From contig JAKLMB010000012.1 of the NCBI GenBank assembly GCA_022813625.1, positions 868,001 to 932,000 of the forward strand: DNA of 64,000 nt, given 5' to 3'. The position numbers and the translations under genes are program-made. Shown one piece after another: positions 33,187-44,315 of this stretch. Position 1 is the stretch's first letter. Each line of letters begins with the position of its first letter. Source of the DNA: Aaosphaeria pasadenensis. Lineage: Eukaryota; Ascomycota; Dothideomycetes; Pleosporales. Under the pieces are notes generated by a model. It was given only the letters and a program-made list of their open reading frames with translations. It was not told the DNA's origin and searched no databases.

Positions 33187-34240
33187 GTGCTACACTGTTC
33201 GAATTTGAACAGTTCGTCGGCAGAAACATCGGACAATCTTGAGACAGAAGGCAGAATTCGATCATCAGAGAACAGCAGCGACGAGTATGCGAATGAACTG
33301 TGCGCGGCCTCAGAGGCAAAAGTAAATACGATGATTGACAGCATCGTCGACGAGCGGAACAGATGGGAAGGCGCCACATCAATTACCGAAGCGATCGCGG
33401 AATACGATGAAGACTCCTAGCGTAGCTCGAGACTTTTGTAGTCACCATTGAAAATTCACGGCTTTTTTTCTGTCCACAGTCGCACTCTTTCTCAGTACTT
33501 GACATTGACCGCACAAGATGGCGAAGAGGGAAAGAGGCAGCAGAGGGAAAGAAAGAGCCCCAAAACATGTCCGTAAAGAAAGGAAGCAGTATGTCATGAA
33601 GTAAAGAGTGAAATTCGATTATCTCGTTTAATGCGCTAAGAATTTAAACGACGAGTATGCACATAAAGTTTATGCGGCCTTAGAGGCGGAGGAAACGACA
33701 ATAATTAAGAGCATCGCCGGGGAGCGGCAAATATGGGAGGCTGCTAGAGTTATCTCTGATGCAATTGCAGATAACAAAGAAGACTGCCTCATGCTGCGAT
33801 GGCTAGCCATCCCCGGCAATGCCAAGCTGGCATCGGGGGAAGAAGATGATACGCTTCGCCGTGAACTCGGACCCGCAAAGGAATCCCAAAAACGACAAGT
33901 CCACTTACCACAGACTAAGAGCGCCGTCATAGTCGAGCATGAAGCAGCAAACGAGGAAGAAGATAAACGAATGCTCGAATGTTTACAAACACTCAACTAT
34001 TTCGAGGATGAGGAGGAGACCAGGAAATGCAACGAGGGCGACGAACTTGCACGACGCTTCGCCGTAAACTTAGTCCCGCAAAGGACCTTTAAAACTACCA
34101 AGTCCACCTACCAGAAATGTGGCAGCCTGGGAAAGGACAGCCTAGCAACGTACACGCGGACGGAAATGCAAAATAGTAGAAGAAATTCAGGACTAGCTTT
34201 ACTCCCTCCCCCGCTATCACGTCGTGATCTAGTCTATTAA
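33187..34240 (+). other. Two ORFs sharing a duplicated unknown motif
   Basis: A 77-codon ORF (33187-33420, non-ATG or missing first exon) and a downstream open frame (about 33632-34240, ATG at 33791) carry related 46-residue segments. One begins DEYANELCAASEAK and the other DEYAHKVYAALEAE; both continue through a SI-x2-ER-x2-WE-x-A core to an AIA ending with ED. At DNA level these are 33280-33417 and 33650-33787, 370 bases apart. The second frame goes on for 150 acidic, Lys/Glu-rich codons. A stop lies between them and no clear intron joins them, so this may be a decayed gene with a tandem internal repeat. No family is recognised. Confidence 0.35.
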
Positions 34241-34880
34241 TAGACTTACCCTGTAACAAGATTCCTTTCTTTTATTTTTATGCATAGCTATAAATGACCT
34301 TGCGTTAACCATATAATTAGTCTTTTAATATGTAAAGGTTAATAGCATTATTAACTACCCATCGCTCGTCCCGTTCCGCAGCCTGGGGTCAGTGCTCCAC
34401 ATTAGTGGTCAAGAATTCAAGGACCACTTAGAAGGCAGAACTACACAAAGGTTAGACGTATAATAGACGTCTGGGACAAATTGTCTGATGATAAGATGGC
34501 GAGCCAAGGCATGCATTAGTGGTTGGATGGAAGGGACTCACACAATCTTGCAACAGGTCGGGAGCTTGAGAATAATTGCTGGATCGTAGTTGAAGAGCAG
34601 CCCGGACGTGTCGGCGAGCTCGAGTTAGGTGTCGGCCCTTCGTACGCTATAACCACACAACTTGTGTAAAAAGCACTTCAAAACGTCCTTGGCTTTATCG
34701 GGGTTGGAAAGCTCGCCATCTCTGTCCAGCAAGTTTGTACCAAGACTGACCTTCTGTAGATCATTGAGTTGCCTGACGAGAATGTCATCGACTTTCCTCG
34801 GAGCTCGCAGCACTACCTCTTCATGGCTGTTGTGTTGATGGCCAACATGGCCCTAGTCAAGATCAACCTCCCGATCCCAG
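34241..34880. other. Intergenic, nothing firm
   Basis: A short plus-strand frame (34769-34963) reads LPDENVIDFPRSSQHYLFMA and could be the upstream part of the broken gene at 34881, in a different frame. Otherwise nothing is seen. Confidence 0.35.
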
Positions 34881-35613
34881 ATGTGTGGCACTGTGCCTAT
34901 AATGCCAGCGAGCGGTGGTGCCCGCGTCGCCACCGCGGATGCCGTCGACGAAGACGCCGTTGACGACGACGCCGCGGACGACGACTACGCGGACGGCGAC
35001 CCCATGGACGTCGATGCCAGCGACGACGATGCTACAGAGGTCGATGACGACGAGCGTCTCCGCCGGCAGGCGCCCCAAGAGTTCCTTATCAATTTCGACG
35101 AGTGGAACGGACACGAGAACGATGTTCCTCCCCGCGAGCGTTTCGAACTCCGACGCGTGGTGAGCCGTGCTGTGCATGCCACGGAGAAAGAGGAGGCGGC
35201 CGACAATGACGATACAGAGCAGCGCGTCGACTGGCACGCCCGCAGCAGGAAAGCCATCTACGATGTCGACGCTGGTCACGACGCCGCCTGGTTCGATGGC
35301 CAGATGAGGACGGTTCTTCGACGACCTCCTCCAGGGCTTCAACAATGCGTCAAACGTTGCCAGTGAGTTCGGCGAGCATCGCGCGTCAAACGTGGTCAAC
35401 TTCATCGTCAACGTGTACCACACCGATGGAACCCGCCGACTGAAAAAGGTCCTCGAACTCGTGACCATCAACGATGTTCCACGCGTCGGACCGATGCAGA
35501 AGGCTGCCCATTTCACGGGCGCGCACAGCGCAATTGCGCCCATACTCGACTTCTTCAACGCGGTAGCTCGGGCCAGCGAACTCGCTCTACCGCCAAATCC
35601 GGAGACGGAGTAG
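34881..35613 (+). pseudogene. Frameshifted acidic-protein gene, GC-rich
   Basis: The first frame encodes a strongly acidic segment (ADAVDEDAVDDDAADDDYAD) followed by EFLINFDEWNGHENDVPPRE and continues to about base 35310. From there the coherent reading moves to the +1 frame: FFDDLLQGFNNASNVASEFG, then VVNFIVNVYHTDGTRRLKK and on to a stop at 35613. No GT-AG intron of normal size restores the frame, so a single-base indel near 35300-35312, or a sequence error, is implied. Third positions are markedly G/C-rich compared with flanking AT-rich DNA. The product is not recognised. Confidence 0.5.
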
Positions 35614-37049
35614 TTGTACCAGGCGATAGCCTCCGTCGATTTGTATTCCCATCATGCTGCCCTATTAGAGGCCACAAGCAGCGGCGACCAGGACGTACTC
35701 ATCTGCGTGAACACGGGGTGGCCGAAGAAAGGCTTACGTTCTCGGCAAATGGGCATTATCACCTAATGGAGGGATCCAAGAGACAATGGATTGCATGCTT
35801 TGCTCTGGAACGCTTCGTGCGTGAACTCGCAGTCTTTACTCGCTTGAAGAAGCCCCTTGCGGAGTATTCTTCTCTGCTGGTAGCTGAATATGTTTACATT
35901 ATACTATTGCTACAACTACTATACAGCGTCTTCACATGGAAATTGCTTTCTATGTCACACCTAAAAGTTCTTCTTTCAGATTATACCGTGTGCCGGATAC
36001 GTTAACTAAGTGCTCGCAGGTGAGATGCCCAGGGATTCAGATAGATGTCCCGGCACACATTCAAAAAGTGCAAGATAACCCTTGCCTTGGGTGGCGTAGT
36101 CCTTGTTGGGAGGTATGACTTATTGGAATAGCTTTCCAAAGTCTTGTTCAATCCCTGAAATGTAATAACAGTCTTCGCTCACCAGACTCGTCATCGCGGT
36201 TGCCATCAAGACGAACTCCTGTCGTAGTGATTGATGATCACGTCGCTCCCGAATACACCGAGGAAGTAAAATGTTCTCATTGTAAACAAGAAGGGGGGAA
36301 TGCCAATATTTCCCTATACCACCGGATTCCACGAGCCCCTCTTACTCAATGTTTCCTAGCCCAAGCACCACGTAACGACGCCAAAGTGTCCTGAGTCACT
36401 TCACCAGAGAACAGTCAAGAATGCCCTGGCCGCCTTGACATCGTTGGTAGAGCTTAAAACATGGAGTGATAAATACTAATAGGAGGAATGGGTTGCTTAT
36501 TTGGTAGGTGCCATTTTGTTCCGATGGGAGAAGTGATCTGAAGACGCAAATTTCGACTGTGATGAAACGTAGTATTGCGGCCAAAATTAGTACAGCTGAT
36601 TCAACGACGCCGAAAAGGTACTAAGAAACAGCTGGGAGCACGATTGACATGATGGATTGAGTTCCTACTGTAGGGGAACTTGTTACTAAGAGGAAAACAA
36701 TAGACATCACATAGCTTTTGGAGAATGTTATATACGCAAGTCTTCCGGTTGGTTGTATCTGATATCTTCAATTTTGATCCGTTATTCTGAAACGTTTGGT
36801 CCGCTATGATCAACTGTTTGGTCCGCTATGCTGAGTCATTTGGTGCGTTATGTTCAACCATTTGAATGCGGCATCCGCGCACTGCGCAATCCGGTACCCA
36901 CGGGCACCGAGCCAAGATCCTGCCTTCCAGCGACCACATCTATGTGAATATATGCCGACAGCAACGTATTTGATTGATCATGGATTCTCAATTCATTTAT
37001 CAAGCCGCCTTCTCGAATCAAGTTCCTAGTTCGAAAAAAGCTCTTGACC
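35614..37049. other. Gene-poor stretch and NmrA promoter
   Basis: A 95-codon plus-strand frame (35718-36005; RLTFSANGHYHLMEGSKRQW at its start) may be more of the decayed gene upstream, but it is unsupported. The last 300 bases are the promoter of the NmrA-like gene and hold the 22-bp array at 36794-36852. Confidence 0.45.
36794..36852. promoter_or_regulatory. Three 15-bp motifs at exact 22-bp spacing
   Basis: GTTTGGTCCGCTATG at 36794-36808 and 36816-36830 is identical, and ATTTGGTGCGTTATG at 36838-36852 differs at three positions. The period of 22 bases places the sites on the same DNA face. The array ends about 200 bases before the NmrA-like ATG at 37050, so it may be a regulator-binding array; a small tandem duplication is the alternative. 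Confidence 0.5.
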
Positions 37050-38105
37050 ATGCCAATTCTTGCAATTGCGGGCGGAACCTCAGCCAGTCTCGGTCGCGCC
37101 ATCACCACATCTCTTCTTCAGAATGCGAAACAATGGAACGCGGTCATTCTCTCACGTACCACCCGCGCTCCAACGTGGCTTCGCGTAGTCGACCCATATA
37201 GCAAGCGCACTCAGATTCGTCAAGTCGATTACATGTCAATTGAGTCGTTACGTGCAGCCTTAAAGGGTGTCGACACTGTCGTCTCCGTCACCTCGGCGGT
37301 CGATGGCACGCAGCCACAGATACAAAAGAATCTCCTCCACGCCGCCGTGCAGGCTGGCTGCAAGCGCTTTGCACCATCGCAGTGGGGATTCGGGCCAAAA
37401 GGGTGGGAAAACGTCAAGTCCCTAGAGTGGGCTTTTGGAGGCGTGTGGGAAGAATGCCTAGCGCAGCAGGACAAAATCGAGTGCACCAGATTCAACCAAG
37501 GGGTCTTCATGAATTATATTGGTCATGGAATTTACCCAGTCTCACCTCAGGTGGACAGAGATGTCTCACTAGAAATGATGAAAGCAGGAGGAGGGTATAT
37601 GGCCGGTGAAGACGACGCATGTCAAGGCTTGCTGAGGCAGGGAGATTTGAAAGATGGATCTGGAGCCTTCCTGATCGGACTGAAGAACGGCATTGCGGAG
37701 TTCCCTAAGAAGGATGACGGTTCTTTGCCACGAGTCACTCTGACCTCCATGAAGGATGTGGGCCGATTTGTTGTGGCGTCTCTTGACTTACCCAGTGGGA
37801 GGTGGGAGGAGAACATGACCATGGTGGGGGAGACTCTGACTATGGGCGAACTACTAGCTCACGCGGAAGCCGTGACTGGGAGAAAATTCGAAGTCAGCTT
37901 TGTAACACAAGCGGACCTTGAAAAGAAGATAGCACGGCTTTCAGAAGATGATTTTATGGCACGGATGTGGGCAGAGTTCAAACTGGCTTACATCAGGGAC
38001 CTGGAAGACGAAGTGGTGTTGAAGCCTGTGGTGAACCAGCTCTGCCTAGACGTGAAACCTATGGGAGTGCGAGAATACATGGAAACATTCTTTCATGGCA
38101 AATAG
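37050..38105 (+). CDS. NmrA-like/isoflavone-reductase-type NAD(P)-binding protein
   Basis: Intronless, 351 residues, starting MPILAIAGGTSASLGRAITT; an upstream in-frame TTG is not a start. The atypical short-chain reductase fold is seen in the N-terminal glycine-rich turn (GGTSASLGRA, a variant of GxxGxxG), VDTVVSVTSAVDGTQPQIQK, and CKRFAPSQWGFGPKGWENVK, the usual NmrA block near residue 110. Such proteins bind NAD(P)(H) and act as reductases, phenylcoumaran-type ether-cleaving enzymes or redox-sensing regulators. The product's own substrate is unknown. It faces a second NmrA-like gene at 38816-40022, which suggests a related role, though the two proteins are quite different in sequence. Confidence 0.88.
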   Translation: MPILAIAGGTSASLGRAITTSLLQNAKQWNAVILSRTTRAPTWLRVVDPYSKRTQIRQVDYMSIESLRAALKGVDTVVSVTSAVDGTQPQIQKNLLHAAVQAGCKRFAPSQWGFGPKGWENVKSLEWAFGGVWEECLAQQDKIECTRFNQGVFMNYIGHGIYPVSPQVDRDVSLEMMKAGGGYMAGEDDACQGLLRQGDLKDGSGAFLIGLKNGIAEFPKKDDGSLPRVTLTSMKDVGRFVVASLDLPSGRWEENMTMVGETLTMGELLAHAEAVTGRKFEVSFVTQADLEKKIARLSEDDFMARMWAEFKLAYIRDLEDEVVLKPVVNQLCLDVKPMGVREYMETFFHGK

Positions 38106-38815
38106 TTGAACAATTACATGATAGAAAGTCTTTCTGGGCAGGCGCAAATATAAATACTGGACCAGAGTTGAAGATGATGCAGTCCTTTGGACTTCAGATA
38201 AGAGTCGAGACAGATGGTGAATTGGTGAAGCATGTAGGGGTCTAAGTGTGGAAGACCGCATCGACCCAAAACTCACGAGGCCTACGCGCTGTCATTTGAT
38301 TCTACGGAATATTTTATAAGTAGTTGTATCCTGGAGCTGTGGTGAGGTCGGATCTGTGGTGGGGGACGTTTCTCTCTTTCACTGATGGTGCATGGGCGTG
38401 CTTGGGGCTTTCTTCACTGCACTGCTTCATCAGTATGAGGTACACTGTGCAGATAGAACCGATATCGAGCAGACAAAGCAGGATCTGAACCGGGAGAGCG
38501 CAGGCAAGGTGGCACTTGCGCCACTACAGTGATTCAATCTCTGGTTGAAGCAAAGGGAGAAAGCTACATAGGTAGAATACCTCACTTGACATCTGACTTA
38601 TCGCGACAAGGATGGAAACGAATCATAAGTTTACAGCATCACCTTCATATTTCCCTCGTTTATCGAATCCATGCTTTTTATGTACAAGTTCGAGATCCTA
38701 TTCCCACATATTTAAGCTGCGTTTGGGCACACTTCCATGTATGCTAAAAGATTCTCGATCAGCATTTTCGGTGATATGAAATTATCAGTATCCTGATCAC
38801 CAATAGTGCTGCTTC
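38106..38815. other. Convergent spacer between two NmrA-like genes
   Basis: 710 bases, 3' flanks of both genes; no additional gene seen. Confidence 0.5.
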
Positions 38816-40022
38816 TCACGACACTACATTGCTACCGGAAAAAATGAAACTACTAGTCGATCTCAACCAATCTGCATGCTCCTCGTACATGGGCTTAAGG
38901 CCAGTTTCGAGCGTTTCCTTAACAAAGTCTTCGAATGAGACTCCCTTCAAGTCAGGGTAGAGTTCCTCGCCAATCAAGTATCCCAAGTAACGAGCGTATT
39001 CAGGAGTGTTCTCACCCATGATGTCGTATGACTTCTGGTAGGTGTATTGGTAGTAATCCATCATCTTGAGAGGATCGTCTTTGGTCGCGGCGATGCCGGC
39101 CTCGATCTCCTCGGCGGTGCGCTATGATCACGTGTTGTTAGTCCTGGAATTCAGGAGGGTAAGGGGGACAAGGTAGAGAGAGATTGCAGATATGGGGGCA
39201 ACTCACGTATTTCCTCTCGAGTTTCTCACCACTGATCTTTTCAACGGTGTCGTATAGTTCGTGCTCGGTGCGGAGATCAGTGTAGGCGAAAACCTTACGG
39301 TTCAGAGTTCGAGGATCTGTGATGATACGTGCGACGTATGCACCGACATCTTGACTGTGAATCCTAGCAGAAGGAACGTCGCCCGAGCCTCCAATAGCGG
39401 TATTGTAGAGGAACAGATTGCGGTCAATCCGACCGGAAGGCAAACGTGGGAGGCTGATCTGGAACCACCAACCGCAATCGATGACAGTGTACGGAAGGTG
39501 TAGTCTTTGAATGTGATCTAGCACAGCCTCTTTCTGTAGGCAAGGGAAGGTGTTAGTCCAAGAGAATCGCAAGGCGTGAGGGGAGAAAGTGAAGACGGCT
39601 AACTTACGTTATCCCGCAAGGTTTGCGCTCCTCGAGGCATGATTGTGGCATAGAAGCATGGAACATAGCGTTTCACCCCAGCTTTCTTGGCTGCGGTCGC
39701 AAGGGCTATTTCGTCCATTAAGCAACACACAATAAGGACGTCCGTATTTCTGAGCCCGGCTATGATTTCTTCCTCAGGGCCACTGACGTCGAAAGATGCA
39801 ACGTTCACGCCCCTTTTCTGCAGGTCGAGCACATTCGATTTTCCTAGCGATGAAGGTCGGACAAGAGCTGTAACATTCTATTTGCAGCGACTAATTAGAA
39901 AATGCCGAGGGTGGTTGGAATAGTTGGCAGTGGCAACTTACAGATACGTCTGCGGATGCAAGCAAACCGTTGACAATTGAGCTACCAGTCTGACCAGTAG
40001 CTCCAAGAATAGAGACCTTCAT
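38816..40022 (-). CDS. NmrA-like NAD(P)-binding protein, four exons
   Basis: Exons 40022-39942, 39877-39608, 39533-39207 and 39121-38816; introns of 64, 74 and 85 bases, all phase 0; 327 residues. MKVSILGATGQTGSSIVNGL carries the canonical GxxGxxG dinucleotide motif, followed by NVTALVRPSSLGKS, AGLRNTDVLIVCCLMDEIAL and KKAGVKRYVPCFYATIMPRG, the family's pattern. IHSQDVGAYVARIITDPRTL and YTYQKSYDIMGENTPEYARY are typical of fungal isoflavone-reductase/NmrA proteins linked to aromatic or secondary metabolism. It is cytosolic, with no signal peptide. Convergent with the NmrA-like gene at 37050. Confidence 0.9.
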
Positions 40023-41660
40023 GATGCCCTGTAAGTAGTGATAGAAGAGAAATAAAATCAAGTCTGTTTTTAAGCATTTGCTAGAAACTTGTACAATCTA
40101 GTTTCTTATAGCATTTCGCAAATAAACCATGACCGGATGTTGGGGAGAAAGCGTTCCGTTCGTGTTGCAGTCCTCATACGCAAAATAACATCACATATCT
40201 GCGTTAGGAGAAGATAACCGCCAGAACAACAATGCATACAAAGACAGGGTGAGGTTCGTATGAAAAGGTCCACTGTATCCACTGCACCGATATTTCGGCA
40301 CGGTAACGCAGCTTGCCGAATCGTACTCTGGGTGTAATGGATATCAACACTGATGTACCATTTCCCCCCTAAGGCGCCACTAGTGGCGCATTCTCCAACC
40401 AACGGACGAATTTGACCGAACGGACGTTTGCCGGCGAGATGTTTCCCAATTGCATAGTCCGTACCACTAGATACGCATCCCACTTAATATTTCATCTACA
40501 TCTATTCTAGTAATCAAAATGTGAGTATACAAATTTGTCAAGGATGCTACTGGCTAGATATTTAGCGTCCATGAGTTTGATTGTACCATATTCTAGTATG
40601 TTCGACCCGTTCGTGGCCGTTATACTCTTGATGCAACGTGAGAATTCAATACAACTGTCACGATTTGAATCCAGATGATGACTCTTGCTCGGCAAGACCC
40701 TGGAACATTCTTAGGTCAAATGCTCAAAGTTCTTGCTGGAAGAACTCTTTTCTAGCCAGCAGACTGTTTGTGATTACGCTATTGCTTTCCAATTTCTAGT
40801 TCCTCGATTTGGGAAAGACGACAAAGGCAGTTTCACTTTCTAGTGTCTCTAAAGCGGAGACACGATTTTGAGTTTATGGAGTTTTGCCGATGTTTCCGAG
40901 AAGTGTATCCTTCAATGGAAGATGATAGACGTCCTGTTCGTTGTGCGAGATATCAATCCCTAGCTACTTACCACATACAGGCGCATGAAGATAGGCAGTC
41001 CTGAAGACTATACTCCAGATCTGCGGTTGGCATTATACAATCAGGCAGAAAATCTGGATAACGGCACCTCGTTAGGATAACGATCTCCGCAGCCCCGGTA
41101 TTGATGTGATTCTACTGACCGTTTGAGCTATTGTTCTGCACATGGTTGGCAGGGTAAACGTACGGCAGTAAGGTTGGAGCTGAACAGTGCATACATGTTA
41201 TGTTCTTCGTATGTACACCTGGGGAGCTCCTTCAGCCTTACTGTCAAGTCGTCATCAATCAAACAGAAAACCGAAATACACATTGCAAGTCAACACAGAC
41301 AAATGTTCAAATCAATAAGTGGGTATCATCATTGCTACTTCACATGCAATTCCAATCCCTCGTAAGACCCCGCCCCAAGAGTCCGAATGCATGAATTACA
41401 AAAGTGTGTGTGTGCATGTGTGTGTGTGTGTGTGTGTGTGTGTCATAATTCAAGTCATGATGAAGACCGCCCGCGCCATTCGCAACACGATTCCCGAAAA
41501 TGTCCCCCTTGGAAGAACGCCCCTTGATGCATGCATGCAAAAGATGCGGAGAAACAAAACAAAACAAGGAGAGCGAGCAAGATGTACCTGGGTATGCGGA
41601 AAAGAAAAGGAAACACCTCCTAAGCTCGCCTTTTGCTCAAAAACTGGTATATCATGATGC
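40023..41660. other. Intergenic, NmrA promoter and USP 3' flank
   Basis: About 1.6 kb without a supportable gene. A 125-codon minus-strand ORF (40106-40483) lies in the NmrA promoter and has no motif. The TG microsatellite at 41404-41443 sits in the 3' flank of the deubiquitinase gene. Confidence 0.5.
41404..41443. repeat. TG microsatellite with one CA interruption
   Basis: GTGTGTGTGTG, then CA, then about 13 TG units. It produces spurious His-Thr-rich ORFs on the minus strand. Confidence 0.9.
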
Positions 41661-44315
41661 TTACATGACGATGCATTCTCTATCAGGCCTGTTTTTGTCC
41701 TTGTGACCCGCACCGCCCTGACGGGGCTTTGGGCTTTTACTTCTGAACCTGTTCTTTTCTTTCTTGTTCTTGCCTGCCTTGGTGGTACTTGAATGGTGTT
41801 TATCGTGCACAGGCAGCTTCGTTGTGTCGGTTGGAACCGTCTCCGTCTTGCCACTTTCCTGACTCTGGACTTCATTGACGATGATCACTGGGTCATTTTG
41901 AGCCGCCTCCTCTGGTATTTGCAGCTTTTCCTTGCTTCCTCGGCCAGTAAGTCGCGATAGTGTGAATGACAGCCTGTTCTCTCCACTTTGACTACTCGGC
42001 CGACTCTTGGTCTCCATCGTTTTTGATCCGCGTCTCGAGGCAGAGAGAAAGCTGGCGAGATCTTCGGCGGGCGTTGTCGGCGCGGTGCGGCCGCGCTCCA
42101 GGCTTGTCACACTGCCTTCACGGTCTTCTCCAACTGTACTCGGCCGAGTGCTTGAGAAGCTGGCTCGGCCCACATCCTCAGAAGACTCATCAATCTTGAT
42201 TAGATTCTGTGGTATGCCACCTTCTGTTGCCGATGGATCTGCTGTCGGAGAGCCGTCGCTTTCCTTTGCGGCTGCTGTATACGGTGGGGGTGCCCCTCGT
42301 GCAAGCTCTTCATCGATTGGTTGCACTTGGAAGAACAACAAATACGGGGATTCCTCAGCCAAGGCCTGCTTGATATCTACATCTGAAACGCGCGGACTTG
42401 CAAGATCGTCGAAACGCAGCCATTTGTCCTCTGGTTCCCCAGATTTAGAGGACGAGGATTCCCCTGAATGGGTAGCCACGTTCGCGCGAACGAGGGATAC
42501 GTAGTGACCAGAGTCAACAGAGACACCGCGGTGACAGACAACGGACTGGAGAACGAGCTTGAAGTTTCCGAACAGGGGTCCGTCGTGCTCGATGTTATCG
42601 TCAGTCACGAAATGAGGCAGTCCAATCTCGAGTGGAATGTCGATGTAGGTACTCAACCTTTTCGGGGTACCATTGAGTTCCATCGAATACCGCTTGAGAC
42701 ATATGCCTAGAACTGGCCTCTTTGCAGAGAAATGTGCCGCGACTTGCGCATCCGTCTGGGGTACATTATCAGTGTACCAAGGTATCAGACTGAAGAATTG
42801 CCAGGCTGGCATCATAACCTCTTTCCTAAACGAGGCGGATCGAGGCCGAGTGCCGGGTGTGTCATTCAACATCTCCTCAAGGAGTCTCTTCTCGTCGAAC
42901 GGTTTCTTTTTCTCGGAGGCTATTGACCCGTCTGTGGTGAGTCGTTCGTTGAAGATACTATCTGCACGTCGACGACCATTGATGGTCAAAGGAGGTCTAA
43001 TCGGAACTGTTGGAGTGGATGGCGCGAGAGAAGTGGGAGTACTAATGAGAGGAGAATTTGATCCCGAGCCCGTGAGTTCGACCGTTTCGATATGAATTGC
43101 GTGGTTCTTCTCAGAGTCTGTCCTCAGAGAGGTCAGTGTGTTTTGGCGCTGGAGAAACCGCTTCACCTCAATCCTGTTGTTAAAGTAGTTTTCCAGACAA
43201 TCTTCCAACGTGATGACGTTATCGCCACTTGGTTCTGGAATTGCAACCTCCAGTAATCGCTCGTTGACGAACTTGTGATCGTCTTCCTTGTCTTCTCTCC
43301 CAGTATGGTATATGTCCATCTTCAGTGTGAGTAGTGGCAGCTCTAATGCCCCCGTGATGAACGTGAAGGCTTCTGAAGCATCTTGCTGGCAGATTTCAGC
43401 GGCCGCCTCCCAGCCTGACTTGGCCATTGCATCCTGTAGATGCTTTGTCAATTCTACGTTAATCAGCTCGCCCGACCGCAGAAGATTGACCCAAAGGCGG
43501 AGCGTCCCAGCGAGCTTCTTTCGAGGTTCGTCGCTGAAACTGTCATACAGCATGGCCTCAAAACTGTCCAGCCTTGCAAACATGGCAAACAGAAGAGCGT
43601 CCAAGTAGCAGGTGACCATGTTCCTGTTTACAGCGCCCACCATTATTACATTTGGGTCGTATTCCCTCAGTATTCCATCGAACGAGTCATTCGCGAGTAT
43701 GAGAAGGTCATATGCCTTGTCGAGGTCGTCGGGATATTTCGAGAGGGCATGTTGCACATGTTCCTCCTTGAGGGTATTGACGCCAGCAGCTCGAAGACGC
43801 TGAACGAGTGTTTTGACCTGCGCTTCATGAGAATCTGCCCACTAGGTGTAGTATGTCCCACGAACCTTCTTGTCTTCCACAGACTCTGGTTTTGGTTCCT
43901 CTTCGTTGGTGAAGATCTTGTAGAGATCGGATGGCACTTGGCGTGACTGTGACTGCAGAGTGAGGTGGTCAGATGGGTGTTCGGTAGAGATTTGAACTTG
44001 GAATGGCATCAAATGCGTGGAAGAGCTTTTGGTGCGTAAGGATAAGAAAGCATTCGCATTGAAGGGCTGAAGGATAGACGGTAGCTTCTGGTATAGGGAC
44101 TGCATACTCTCGGATCGCGAATAGCCTATGGAGGCAGCGAGATCTGTCACTGAGTCTGCGCCGTCTACTGAGCATACCGGGTGCAGGGCGGAGCAAGGTG
44201 AAGAACGAGAAGAAGATACGAGAGAAGGCGAATGTACTTTACTGCGGGCGCGCTTGGAGGAGCGTTTCTCGCCGTTCTTGTCGCGCCGACTGAGAAATCG
44301 AGTGACGCCGTTCAT
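41661..44315 (-). CDS. USP/UCH-type deubiquitinase with C-terminal CaaX box
   Basis: The protease removes ubiquitin from substrates through a Cys-His active site. Cys is in VNRNMVTCYLDALLFAMF (about Cys220) and His in DSGHYVSLVR; between them lie HVQHALSKYPDDLDKAYDLL, a UBA-like helix region before the Cys box, and long Ser-rich linkers. One frame is open from 44315 to 41661 except for a single TAG (43844-43842), in KKVRGTYYT*WADSHEAQ. A 48-base intron, 43865-43818 (GTTCGT...GCGCAG), removes it in phase 0 and gives 868 residues. Its donor is weak, so a genuine premature stop or an edited codon remains possible. The protein ends KDKNRPDRECIVM: Cys-Ile-Val-Met is a CaaX prenylation signal after a basic stretch, which predicts membrane anchoring. 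Divergent from MRPL7. Confidence 0.82.

Noticed and set aside
41340..41567. His-Thr repeat protein
   Set aside because: Produced by a TG microsatellite.
43842..43844. Programmed stop-codon readthrough at the deubiquitinase TAG
   Set aside because: The known fungal readthrough context is TGA followed by CTA; here TAG is followed by TGG, so an intron, editing or nonsense are better options.
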